Both the position numbers and the translations under genes were made by a program. Below, in pieces: positions 1 through 7,018 of a DNA stretch of 64,000 nt (positions within the stretch are counted from its first letter, which is position 1; every line of letters starts with the position of its first letter). Below the pieces are notes generated by a model. The model worked only from the letters and a program-made list of their open reading frames with translations, did not search any database and was not told where the DNA came from. Source of the DNA: Acidobacteriota bacterium (lineage in GTDB: Bacteria; Acidobacteriota; Terriglobia; Bryobacterales; Bryobacteraceae); NCBI GenBank assembly GCA_018268715.1, contig JAFDVZ010000010.1:214794-278793 (forward strand), written 5' to 3'.

Positions 1-304
1 CGTCCACGATGGGCTCGCCGACGCAGCTCGCGTCCACCACCAGCGTGCAGCGCCGCTGGAGAGCGGGATCGCGAGTAACCCGGACCACGCGGTCAACCAC
101 GCGCGGATAACTGGTCCCCAGCGGGATACGTTCAAGGTGCCGCAGGCCATAGAAATCCCGAGGCTCCTCCCAGGGAGTAAGAAAATGCGGCGTCCCCCCG
201 GGACGACACTCGACGATAGCAATCGCCGTATAGTCCACCTTCTTCCCCAAATCAACACCCACATAAAACTCAGGCACAGGCAAAACCAAAACAACCTCCA
301 ACAA
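1..304 (-). CDS. Large terminase nuclease domain, partial
   Basis: Reading the minus strand from about 304 to the window edge gives an open frame with FYVGVDLGKKVDYTAIAIVE, the first strand and acidic residue of the RNase-H-like nuclease fold of large terminases, which cuts concatemeric phage DNA during packaging. The 3' end lies outside the window. The frame is the same as that of the ATPase ORF just upstream, from which it is separated only by a TAG at 361-359 and a heptad repeat array. Possible starts are TTG at 304, 301, 289 or 283 and GTG at 277; none has a clear ribosome binding site. It may be a separate gene or the 3' half of an interrupted terminase gene. The family is fairly clear; how it is expressed is not. 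Confidence 0.6.
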   Translation of the reverse strand, partial: MLEVVLVLPVPEFYVGVDLGKKVDYTAIAIVECRPGGTPHFLTPWEEPRDFYGLRHLERIPLGTSYPRVVDRVVRVTRDPALQRRCTLVVDASCVGEPIVD

Positions 305-306
305 GT

Positions 307-362
307 CTTCCGTCTTCCGTCTTCTGACTCCTGTCTTCTGACTCCTGTCTTCTCTCTCCTAG
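307..362. repeat. Heptanucleotide tandem repeat array
   Basis: Eight consecutive 7-base units lie in register: CTTCCGT twice, then CTTCTGA and CTCCTGT twice in alternation, then CTTCTCT and CTCCTAG. This resembles the short tandemly repeated heptanucleotide elements known from cyanobacteria. The array falls between the ATPase and nuclease halves of the terminase, and its last unit contains the complement of the TAG that ends the ATPase ORF. Confidence 0.75.
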
Positions 363-1267
363 CTCCCCACCACCAACACCTCCAGCCCATCGTCAAATGC
401 CCGATCCACGATCTCCCGTCGAAACACCGCCCCATCCACGTCCACGAACTCGCACAGATACTCCTGCCGCACCCATTCGTCGCCCAACTCCCTGCGCTCC
501 TCTTCCAGGAACTCGGCGGGAATCCGCGCGCAGTCGGTGGCCTTCACCGTGAGCCGTTCCCATTCCCCGTCCGCACGCGACCAGTTCTCGTAGAAGAATC
601 CGCGCTTGCCCAGCGGCGTCGACACCGCCCACAAGTCGCCCCGGCTGGCGGCGAGCATGGGCCGCGCCGCCCGGTACGTTTCATCCTTCAACCGCGCCGC
701 CTCGTCCAGCACCAGCAGTTTCAGGTTCGAGAACCCGCGCACCCGGTCCCCGGACGACCCCGGCAGCCCCACCACTCGCGACCGGTTCGGCAACTCGAGC
801 GACATCGGATTATGTCCATCGCCCCGGATCTTCATTCCCAACTGATCGACAAAGGTAGCCACCTTGCGCAGAAACTCCCCGCTTTGTCGCGCGATGGGAC
901 TCAGCACCACCACCTCGGCCCCCGGCGTCCGCATCAGCACATGCAGCGCCTTGATCGCGGAAGTCGTCGACTTCCCCCACTGCCGCGTGCAATTCACCAA
1001 CAACCGGTGATGCTCCCCGGCGAGCATCCAAGCCTGGTTCCCATCGGGCTCGAAACCTAACTGAGTGCGCGCGAACTCCACCGCGTCCGGCGCCGCCGCC
1101 GGCATCGGTTGCCCCGAAACTCCCCCTTTACGCCGCCCCACGCAATCATGCGGCATCGGCGTGCCGCTCGGCGTGCAGCGTAGGGGACTCCTCCACAGGT
1201 CGTCTAAATCGACAGGAAGCACCTTGCATGACTCCTCACCCGACTTATACAACGGTCCCCGCTCCAC
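359..1267 (-). CDS. Large terminase ATPase domain
   Basis: The 302-aa product is the DNA-translocating motor domain of a phage large terminase. Visible motifs are a Walker A-like CTRQWGKST (about residues 93-101), Walker B LLVLDEA (184-190) and a following VSTPLGKRG coupling segment (215-223). The usual C-terminal nuclease domain is missing. It appears in the same frame downstream, beyond a TAG stop at 361-359. The GTG start at 1267 follows a GGGGGTGA stretch; ATG codons at 1156 and 1105 are alternatives, since the first 50 residues look unlike the family. No small terminase or portal gene is seen here, so this may be a prophage remnant whose remainder lies to the left of the window. Confidence 0.75.
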   Translation of the reverse strand: MERGPLYKSGEESCKVLPVDLDDLWRSPLRCTPSGTPMPHDCVGRRKGGVSGQPMPAAAPDAVEFARTQLGFEPDGNQAWMLAGEHHRLLVNCTRQWGKSTTSAIKALHVLMRTPGAEVVVLSPIARQSGEFLRKVATFVDQLGMKIRGDGHNPMSLELPNRSRVVGLPGSSGDRVRGFSNLKLLVLDEAARLKDETYRAARPMLAASRGDLWAVSTPLGKRGFFYENWSRADGEWERLTVKATDCARIPAEFLEEERRELGDEWVRQEYLCEFVDVDGAVFRREIVDRAFDDGLEVLVVGS

Positions 1268-1352
1268 TCACCCCCATCCGAAGTCGCCGCTTTCGCTTCT
1301 AACTCTCTGTCAACGCCGCACTTGGATACGTTTCGCAATAATTATCGAACCG

Positions 1353-1465
1353 TGTGAACGGCGAAAATCGGGGTATCGAAAACGGGCCTCGCCCGCTATC
1401 CGGCGAATCCTCCCCGTTCACTCGTTTTTGCGCCGGATTCGATACCCCGATTTTCGCCGTTCACA
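1353..1465. repeat. Perfect 28-bp inverted repeat, 57-bp centre
   Basis: Bases 1353-1380 and 1438-1465 are exact reverse complements (28 of 28), separated by 57 bp. There is no T-run on either side, so a simple intrinsic terminator is unlikely. It lies in the 297-bp gap between the terminase ATPase gene (minus) and the divergent gene at 1565. The 113-bp overall size would suit a MITE-like or REP-like element; no clear target-site duplication is visible. The rest of the 1268-1564 gap shows nothing recognisable. Confidence 0.85.
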
Positions 1466-1564
1466 AAATATCGCCGACTATATTTCCAATCGATGCAACA
1501 ACATCCGAAAAGTGACTCCCCTGACTTTCCCGGCTCGCCAGTTACGCTGAAACTGGGAACTGAC

Positions 1565-2236
1565 ATGATGAACTCAATCCCTGATCAGCAGCCTCGACGA
1601 CGGAAGAAGACCGTCACCGAGGCCCAGCTCGCTGCCAACCGAGCTAACGCAAAGAAGAGCACCGGTCCCAGGACCGAGGAAGGAAAAAGCAGGTCGCGCT
1701 ACAACTCCCTGACCCACGGCCTCACCGCCACCAGCGTCGTCCTGCCGGGCGAAAGTCGCGAACGGTACGACATCCAGCGTCACGATTACTCCAGGTTATT
1801 CACCCCGAATAACGCCTTCGCGAGCCAGCTCATGGACGAACTCTGCGCGGTTCGCTGGATGGTCGAGCGCGGAATTCGATATGAAAACGCCCTGCTGACC
1901 GAGGCCTACGGCAAGTATCAGGCCGAGGCCCGGGCGACCTATCCCGACGCCCATGAAACCGTCGTGGCCGCCGTCACCTATCGCCTGTTTCTCGAAAACT
2001 CGCACGCGGCGCCGAATCTGGTCCGTTACGGGGTCTCCCTGTCCAACCGCGCCATTCGCGTGTGGGAGCATTACGTGAAGGCGCAGCGCACGCCGTTTCC
2101 CAACGCCGCTCCGGAAGCCCTGTGCGGAGCCCCTACCCCCTACCCCGAGTGGCCCTATGCAAAATCCGACGAACCCATAGCCCCATCCGAGCAGAAAGGT
2201 CAAGTCGAAGAAAAAAAGGATGATGTCGCTGACTGA
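1565..2236 (+). CDS. KSTGPRT-motif protein of unknown function
   Basis: The 223-aa product has a basic N-terminal segment (RRRKKTVTEAQ, then ANRANAKKSTGPRTEEGK and SRYNSLTHGL) that I recognise as a recurring motif in many Solibacter and planctomycete proteins of no assigned function. The middle is helical and rich in charged residues; the C-terminus is acidic and lysine-rich. I chose ATG 1565 (or 1568) because the residues encoded from 1493 do not match the motif-bearing N-terminus. It is transcribed away from the terminase gene. Its basic motif and that position would fit DNA binding, but this is inference only. Confidence 0.65.
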   Translation: MMNSIPDQQPRRRKKTVTEAQLAANRANAKKSTGPRTEEGKSRSRYNSLTHGLTATSVVLPGESRERYDIQRHDYSRLFTPNNAFASQLMDELCAVRWMVERGIRYENALLTEAYGKYQAEARATYPDAHETVVAAVTYRLFLENSHAAPNLVRYGVSLSNRAIRVWEHYVKAQRTPFPNAAPEALCGAPTPYPEWPYAKSDEPIAPSEQKGQVEEKKDDVAD

Positions 2237-2311
2237 ATGGGGCCCGGCGCCCCCGGATTACGAAACGAAGCCATACGCCAGTCCGGAGCCACCGGACGCA
2301 GGTGTATGCCT

Positions 2312-3490
2312 CTACAGTCCCACGGCCGCCAGCGAGGCCTTCAACTTCGCTGGCGCCTTGGCGCCCTTCATGAAGACCACCACTTTGCCGGTCCTGTCGA
2401 TGAGAAATACGGCCGGAATGTTGTACACCCGGAACAGCCGGTGCGCCTTCAGCCCGGAATCGTCGAGTGTGGGAAACGTCAGCCCCGCCTTCTCGGCGAA
2501 CCGGCGCGCCGTCGCCCGGTCCTCGTCGTTCACCCCCAGGATCACCAGGCCCTTGTCCTTATACTCCCGGTTCAGCTCCGACAGGTAGGGCAGCTCGCTC
2601 CGGCAAGGCGGGCACCAGCTCGCCCAGAAATTCAGCAGCACCGGATGCCCCCGCAACTCCGACAGCCGGACTTTGTCCCCCTCCAGCGTCTTCAGCTCCA
2701 GGTCCGGCGCCGGCTGGTTCAATAGGAACGACCCGCTCTGCCCCGGAATCGGCACCGCGTCCACCAGCTTCGCCCCCTTGGGCGGCTCGAACTCGAAGGC
2801 CTCTTCCGGCGCCCGTCCGATGTCGAATCGCGAAAAGTCGATCGTCATCTCGAGCACCGTCTTGACGCCGCCGTCGCGCCACGCCGTCGCATACACCATC
2901 CGTCCGATCGACAGCCGCTCCGGTTCAACCGCCAGTTGCACCAGGGTTTGCCGCTTCTCCGCGTCGGGCTTCGAGATCACCCGCAACACCGGCCACTTCT
3001 GCTTGTGGTTCTCGAACTTCACCTGCGCCTCGCCGTTGAAGTCCCCGCCCAAGGTCGTCGCCGGCAACCGCGTCAATACCCGCATCACCATCCGCGAGAA
3101 CTGCTCCGCCGGGTCCCGCTCGCTGTCGGACGGATTGTCCCCCGCGTGGTCGTCCTCGACGCTCGACGCTTCGTCTTCGGTGTACTGCTTCAGCTTCGGG
3201 ACATAGGCCCAGTTCTTCTTGCCGTTGGAAATCAGCAGGTAGGCGTCCTTGCCCTCCGCCTCCACCCGCAGGTAGGATTTGCCGCCGGCCGCCGCCAGCT
3301 TCACCCTGGCGTGGGACAGCGTCCGCGCCGGCGCCCCTTCCCGCTGCGAGACCAGCAGCAGGTCGCCTTCAAAGGAGTATCCCGCGGCGTTCGAACACCG
3401 CTCGCCGATCGCCTTCACCGTCCGAGTGACATCGGGCGCCTCGGCGCACATCGCGACGCTCACAAGCAGCAGCAAGGCCGGGCGCATCAT
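2312..3490 (-). CDS. Exported TlpA-like thioredoxin with N-terminal lipoprotein-sorting-like domain
   Basis: The 392-aa product starts with a short hydrophobic signal peptide (MMRPALLLLVSVAMCAEA). Residues of about 25-245 form a beta-rich domain resembling the outer-membrane lipoprotein-sorting (LolA-like) proteins. Residues of about 260-392 form a TlpA/ResA thioredoxin fold with the redox site WCPPC at 292-296 and the cis-proline region IPAVFLID. It is probably periplasmic and acts in thiol-disulfide exchange or cytochrome maturation; the substrate is unknown. Two-domain proteins of this type are frequent in Acidobacteriota. It is divergent from the small membrane gene at 3549. Confidence 0.85.
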   Translation of the reverse strand: MMRPALLLLVSVAMCAEAPDVTRTVKAIGERCSNAAGYSFEGDLLLVSQREGAPARTLSHARVKLAAAGGKSYLRVEAEGKDAYLLISNGKKNWAYVPKLKQYTEDEASSVEDDHAGDNPSDSERDPAEQFSRMVMRVLTRLPATTLGGDFNGEAQVKFENHKQKWPVLRVISKPDAEKRQTLVQLAVEPERLSIGRMVYATAWRDGGVKTVLEMTIDFSRFDIGRAPEEAFEFEPPKGAKLVDAVPIPGQSGSFLLNQPAPDLELKTLEGDKVRLSELRGHPVLLNFWASWCPPCRSELPYLSELNREYKDKGLVILGVNDEDRATARRFAEKAGLTFPTLDDSGLKAHRLFRVYNIPAVFLIDRTGKVVVFMKGAKAPAKLKASLAAVGL

Positions 3491-3548
3491 CCGGTCAACC
3501 CTCGTGAAGCAGCATATCAGAGTCCGAATCTCCGCGGTCCTAAAGCAA

Positions 3549-3803
3549 ATGCCCGAGTCCGCCGATCTATCCCCCCGGAGGGCCCACTTGACCTATCTCG
3601 GAGCCATCATCGGCACGGTGAGCACGCTGTTCACCTACTTCGTCCTGATCGCCGCGCTTCAGCGCCTGTTCACCATCTCCAGGGACCTCGGCGAGATCCG
3701 CGACCTGCTCAAGGAGTTCAAGCGCGAGAAAGAGGCCGAATCCGTCGTCCGCGGCCCCGCCCCCACCCCCTGGCCCGAGTCCGCCACCATCGCGCACGAC
3801 TGA
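3549..3803 (+). CDS. Small single-pass membrane protein with coiled coil
   Basis: The 84-aa product has one hydrophobic segment (about residues 15-40, LGAIIGTVSTLFTYFVLIAA), then a charged amphipathic stretch (RDLGEIRDLLKEFKREKEAE) likely to form a short coiled coil, and a proline-rich tail. The ATG at 3549 is chosen because it places the membrane segment near the N-terminus; the frame extends upstream to 3279, antisense to the TlpA-like gene. Function is unknown. The ORF is short, so confidence is moderate. Confidence 0.6.
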   Translation: MPESADLSPRRAHLTYLGAIIGTVSTLFTYFVLIAALQRLFTISRDLGEIRDLLKEFKREKEAESVVRGPAPTPWPESATIAHD

Positions 3804-3882
3804 TCTCCGCCCCGCCGCGCCCCCGTTGCGCCATGCCGACCGGCTAGAGTAGCGTACAATCGCAATTGTCGACTGGCATTCA

Positions 3883-4377
3883 ATGAAGCTGAACCTGGAC
3901 GTGCTCAAAACCGAAATTCGGGAGACTCTCGTGGACCGCAAGTTCGCCGTCTTTCCCGGCTACTCTCGCGCCATGGAATCCCTGCCCGCCGTCTACTGGG
4001 ACACCCACCGGTATCCGGACTACCACCAGTTCCTCGACACCGCGGACGCCGCCGGCGCCAGACTCATGATCCTCCACGCCCGCGAGTTCTCCGCCCTGCT
4101 GGTCGACAACGCCATCGAACAACTCGAGGACGCCGACTTCGCCCCGGAAGACCGCCGCGCCATTGAACGCCGCCTCCGCGACCTGCGCCCCTACGACGGT
4201 TTCACCTGCGCCATCGAACTCTCCTTCGACCAGAACGGCCGGACCTATATGTTCGAACTCCGCACGGACTGGTACGAGGAGTTCTCCGACCTGCTCGACG
4301 AGATCGACTCCGCCATGCCCCATCCGGAAGACGCGTCCGACGAAGGGCCCATCGGTGGCTATTTCTCCAAGAACTGA
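3883..4377 (+). CDS. Conserved hypothetical protein
   Basis: The 164-aa soluble, acidic product has no signal peptide or membrane segment. It alternates predicted strands and helices (DYHQFLDTADAAGARLMILHAREF, then RTYMFELRTDWYEEFSDLLDEID). I do not recognise a named domain. It stops 22 bp before the recJ start and is probably co-transcribed with it. Codon use is typical of the neighbouring chromosomal genes. Confidence 0.75.
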   Translation: MKLNLDVLKTEIRETLVDRKFAVFPGYSRAMESLPAVYWDTHRYPDYHQFLDTADAAGARLMILHAREFSALLVDNAIEQLEDADFAPEDRRAIERRLRDLRPYDGFTCAIELSFDQNGRTYMFELRTDWYEEFSDLLDEIDSAMPHPEDASDEGPIGGYFSKN

Positions 4378-4399
4378 CGCCTCCTCCTTCGATCGCCGC

Positions 4400-6133
4400 A
4401 TGCGTTGGAACCTTCCGCACCCCGCGGCGGAGGAGATCCACGCCCTCGGCGCTGAACTCAAGGTGGGCGCCCCCGCCGCCCAGGTCCTGTGGAATCGCGG
4501 CTATCGCGACCCCGCCGCCGCCCGCACCTTCCTTGAAGCCCCGATCGAGGGGATGCATGACCCCTGGTTGCTGAAGGATATGGATAAGGCGGTCGAGCGC
4601 CTCCTCGCCGCCATCCGCGCCAAGCAGCCGATCCTGCTCTACGGCGACTACGACGTCGACGGCACATCTTCGGTGGTCATACTTAAGAAGGCCATCGAGA
4701 TCGCCGGCGGCGTCGCGTCCTTCCATGTCCCCCACCGCCTGCTCGAAGGCTACGGCATGCGTTCCGACGTCGTCGAGGAAGCCGCCGCCCGGGGCGTCAA
4801 GCTGATCGTCAGCGTCGACACCGGAATCCGCGCCGCCGAAGTGGTCAAGCACGCCGTCAGCGTCGGCATCGACGTCATCATCACGGACCATCACCTGCCC
4901 GAAGGCGTCCTGCCGCCTGCCACCGCCGTCCTCAATCCGAACCGCCCGGACTGCACCTATCCCGAAAAGTCCCTCTGCGGCGCCGGCGTGGCCCTGAAAC
5001 TGATCCACGCCCTTCTGATCCGCCTGGAGTATCCCCCCGAGCGTGTCCGGGCCTTGCTTGAGTCGTTTCTGAAGATGGCCGCCATCGCCACCGTCGCCGA
5101 CGTGGTCCCGCTCACCGGAGAGAACCGCATCATCGTGAAGCGCGGCTTGGCGGGCCTCCACACGGTCCGCAACGCCGGCCTTCGCGCGCTGCTCGAAGTC
5201 GCCGGCCTGACTCCCGGATCCACGCCCTCGGCCGGACAGGTGGCCTTCCGGATCGCCCCCCGCATCAACGCCGCCGGACGCATGGCCACCGCCACCGACG
5301 TCATCGACCTGTTCACTACCGACGATCCCCAGCGCGCCAAGACCCTCGCCGCCGAATTGCACCGTCTGAATCAGGAGCGCCAGGAAGCCGAGGCCGAGAT
5401 CACCCGCGCCATCCTCAAGCTGTGCGAGGAATCGCCCGTCACCGCCGATCAGTACGCCCTGGTCTTCAGCGGCGCCGGCTGGCATCGCGGCGTCGTGGGC
5501 ATCGTGGCCAGCCGCATCGTCGAGCGGTTCCATCGGCCGACCATCGTGCTCAGCGAAGAAGACGGCGAGGCACAGGGTTCCGGCCGCAGCATCCGCCCGT
5601 TCCACCTGCTCGACGCGCTGGAGTCCATGCCGGACCTGTTCACTCGCTTCGGCGGGCACCGGCAGGCGGTCGGCCTCGGACTACCCATCGAGCGGATCCA
5701 GGAGTTCCGCGAGCGCTTCAACCGCTACGCCGCCGAGCGCCTGACGCCCGAGGACCTGATCCCCACGCTCGACGTCGATGGCGTCGTCCGCTTCGCCGAA
5801 CTGAACGACGAATCGGCCGCCGAGGTGCTAAGCCTCGCCCCGTTCGGCTTCGGCAACCCCACGCCGGTCTTCGCCGTGCGCGGCGCCGAAGTCACCAGCC
5901 CCGCCGACGTGTTCAGCGAGAAGCACCTGAAAGTCCGCATGCGCCAAAGCGGCCGCGGCTTCCGCATCACCGCCTGGAACTTCGCCGAACGGGCCTTCGA
6001 GTTCGAGCCCGGTTCCGTGCTGGACGCGGCCGTCACCGTGGTGGACGACCCCTACTCCGCCGCCCGCGGCTATCCGCCCTGGTCTCTGGAATTGAAAGAC
6101 GTCCGCTCATCGCGCGCCGGCGCCGGCGGCTAG
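4400..6133 (+). CDS. recJ: Single-stranded-DNA exonuclease RecJ
   Basis: The 577-aa product is the 5'-3' single-strand exonuclease of recombinational and mismatch repair. The DHH phosphoesterase domain shows GDYDVDG (82-88), SVDTGI (about 139-144) and the diagnostic DHH of ITDHHLPEG (164-166), which bind the catalytic metals. The DHHA1 domain shows SGAGWHRGVVGIVASR and later GGHRQAVG. A C-terminal OB-like domain follows. ATG 4400 is preferred because the product then begins MRWNLPHP and matches the usual RecJ length; the upstream extension to 4163 overlaps the 164-aa gene in another frame. Confidence 0.95.
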   Translation: MRWNLPHPAAEEIHALGAELKVGAPAAQVLWNRGYRDPAAARTFLEAPIEGMHDPWLLKDMDKAVERLLAAIRAKQPILLYGDYDVDGTSSVVILKKAIEIAGGVASFHVPHRLLEGYGMRSDVVEEAAARGVKLIVSVDTGIRAAEVVKHAVSVGIDVIITDHHLPEGVLPPATAVLNPNRPDCTYPEKSLCGAGVALKLIHALLIRLEYPPERVRALLESFLKMAAIATVADVVPLTGENRIIVKRGLAGLHTVRNAGLRALLEVAGLTPGSTPSAGQVAFRIAPRINAAGRMATATDVIDLFTTDDPQRAKTLAAELHRLNQERQEAEAEITRAILKLCEESPVTADQYALVFSGAGWHRGVVGIVASRIVERFHRPTIVLSEEDGEAQGSGRSIRPFHLLDALESMPDLFTRFGGHRQAVGLGLPIERIQEFRERFNRYAAERLTPEDLIPTLDVDGVVRFAELNDESAAEVLSLAPFGFGNPTPVFAVRGAEVTSPADVFSEKHLKVRMRQSGRGFRITAWNFAERAFEFEPGSVLDAAVTVVDDPYSAARGYPPWSLELKDVRSSRAGAGG

Positions 6134-6191
6134 AGCGGTTGGCGCCGCGGCGCGTGAGGCTGCTCGTTCACGCGCCGGCCAAGAGGTCGCG

Positions 6192-6545
6192 TTACTGCTG
6201 GGCAGGCGCGGTGAGCGGCTCGGTGGCGCCGCGGTGGCAGGTGAAACAGGTGACGTGCATTTTGCCGTCGGGAAACTTGCCGTTGATTTCGCGCATCATC
6301 ACGATCATGTTGCGCGCGACTTCCTTTTTCGGGTTCTCGTCGCTCGCGAAATTGCCCTGCACGTGACAGAAACTGCACTGCACGCCGAGCGCGGTGCGGA
6401 ACGCGCCCATCGCCGGGCGAATATCGGCCGGCTTCAGCAGTTTCAGGTTCTTGGGTTCAGGCGGATGCTTGGCGCCTTCCGGCTTCGGCGGCTCCTGTGC
6501 GAAGGCGGCGAAAGAAAGCAACAACATGGCTATGCCCAGTTTCAA
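6192..6545 (-). CDS. Small exported di-heme c-type cytochrome
   Basis: The 117-aa product has an N-terminal signal peptide ending AFAQ and two heme-attachment motifs, CSFCH (57-61) and CFTCH (100-104). The spacing and the DIRPAMGAFRTALGVQCSFCH context resemble the reaction-centre-cytochrome-like proteins often found in Acidobacteriota. It is probably a periplasmic electron carrier. The start is TTG at 6545, because a GAGGAGA ribosome binding site lies a few bases upstream; the longer frame to 6704 has no signal peptide. It is divergent from the repeat-peptide gene at 6707. Confidence 0.85.
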   Translation of the reverse strand: MKLGIAMLLLSFAAFAQEPPKPEGAKHPPEPKNLKLLKPADIRPAMGAFRTALGVQCSFCHVQGNFASDENPKKEVARNMIVMMREINGKFPDGKMHVTCFTCHRGATEPLTAPAQQ

Positions 6546-6706
6546 ATGTTCTCTCCTCAAGCGCGTATAAGCGCGTGTGAAGAGTATAACGCCATGCGCC
6601 GCGAGAATGTTACCCGAACACGTTAGCCGTTTGCTCCGGTTATCGCGAATACAGGAGTGAAGGCGATTCGGACGAACCGCCCAATACCTTAGAGGAGATA
6701 ACATCC

Positions 6707-6937
6707 ATGACGATCAAGACCAATTTGAAAGCCGGCGGCCGTTCCTGGCAGCACAACCAGGCGGTCCGGGCGCCCCTGACCATGAAGACCGGGTTGAAAG
6801 CCGGCGGCCGTTCCTGGCAGCACAACCAGGCGGTCCGGGCGCCCCTGACCATGAAGACCGGATTGAAGGCCGGCTCCCACACCTGGCAGCACAACCAGCC
6901 CGCCGGTCTGCGTGTAAAGGTGCAGCGCGGATCGTAA
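6707..6937 (+). CDS. Small protein of three tandem KTxLKAGGxxWQHNQ repeats
   Basis: The 76-aa product is made of three units of 23-25 residues, starting at 6707, 6782 and 6851. Units 1 and 2 share KAGGRSWQHNQAVRAPLT exactly; unit 3 has KAGSHTWQHNQ and a basic tail. The DNA period is 69-75 bp and units 1 and 2 are nearly identical in sequence. A strong GAGGAGAT ribosome binding site precedes ATG 6707, which supports real translation. There is no signal peptide, cysteine or membrane segment. Related short proteins with LKAGG...HNQ repeats occur in other bacteria as far as I recall, without a known function. Neighbours give no clue: no modification enzyme or transporter is adjacent. Confidence 0.8.
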   Translation: MTIKTNLKAGGRSWQHNQAVRAPLTMKTGLKAGGRSWQHNQAVRAPLTMKTGLKAGSHTWQHNQPAGLRVKVQRGS

Positions 6938-7018
6938 AGGTTTGTCTTACTTCGTTAAGAAGGCTAAAGATGGCCTTCTCGGCAGTAACTCCCCGCGATT
7001 TGAACCGTCGTTTCGGGT

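Noticed and set aside
137..1060. Long plus-strand open frame across the terminase region
   Set aside because: Antisense to the recognised terminase domains. Its composition (His, Pro and Arg-rich) is that of a shadow frame.
4202..5659. 485-aa minus-strand open frame
   Set aside because: Antisense to recJ, which has complete motifs. The Gly, Asp and Ala-rich composition is typical of a reverse-strand shadow in high-GC DNA.
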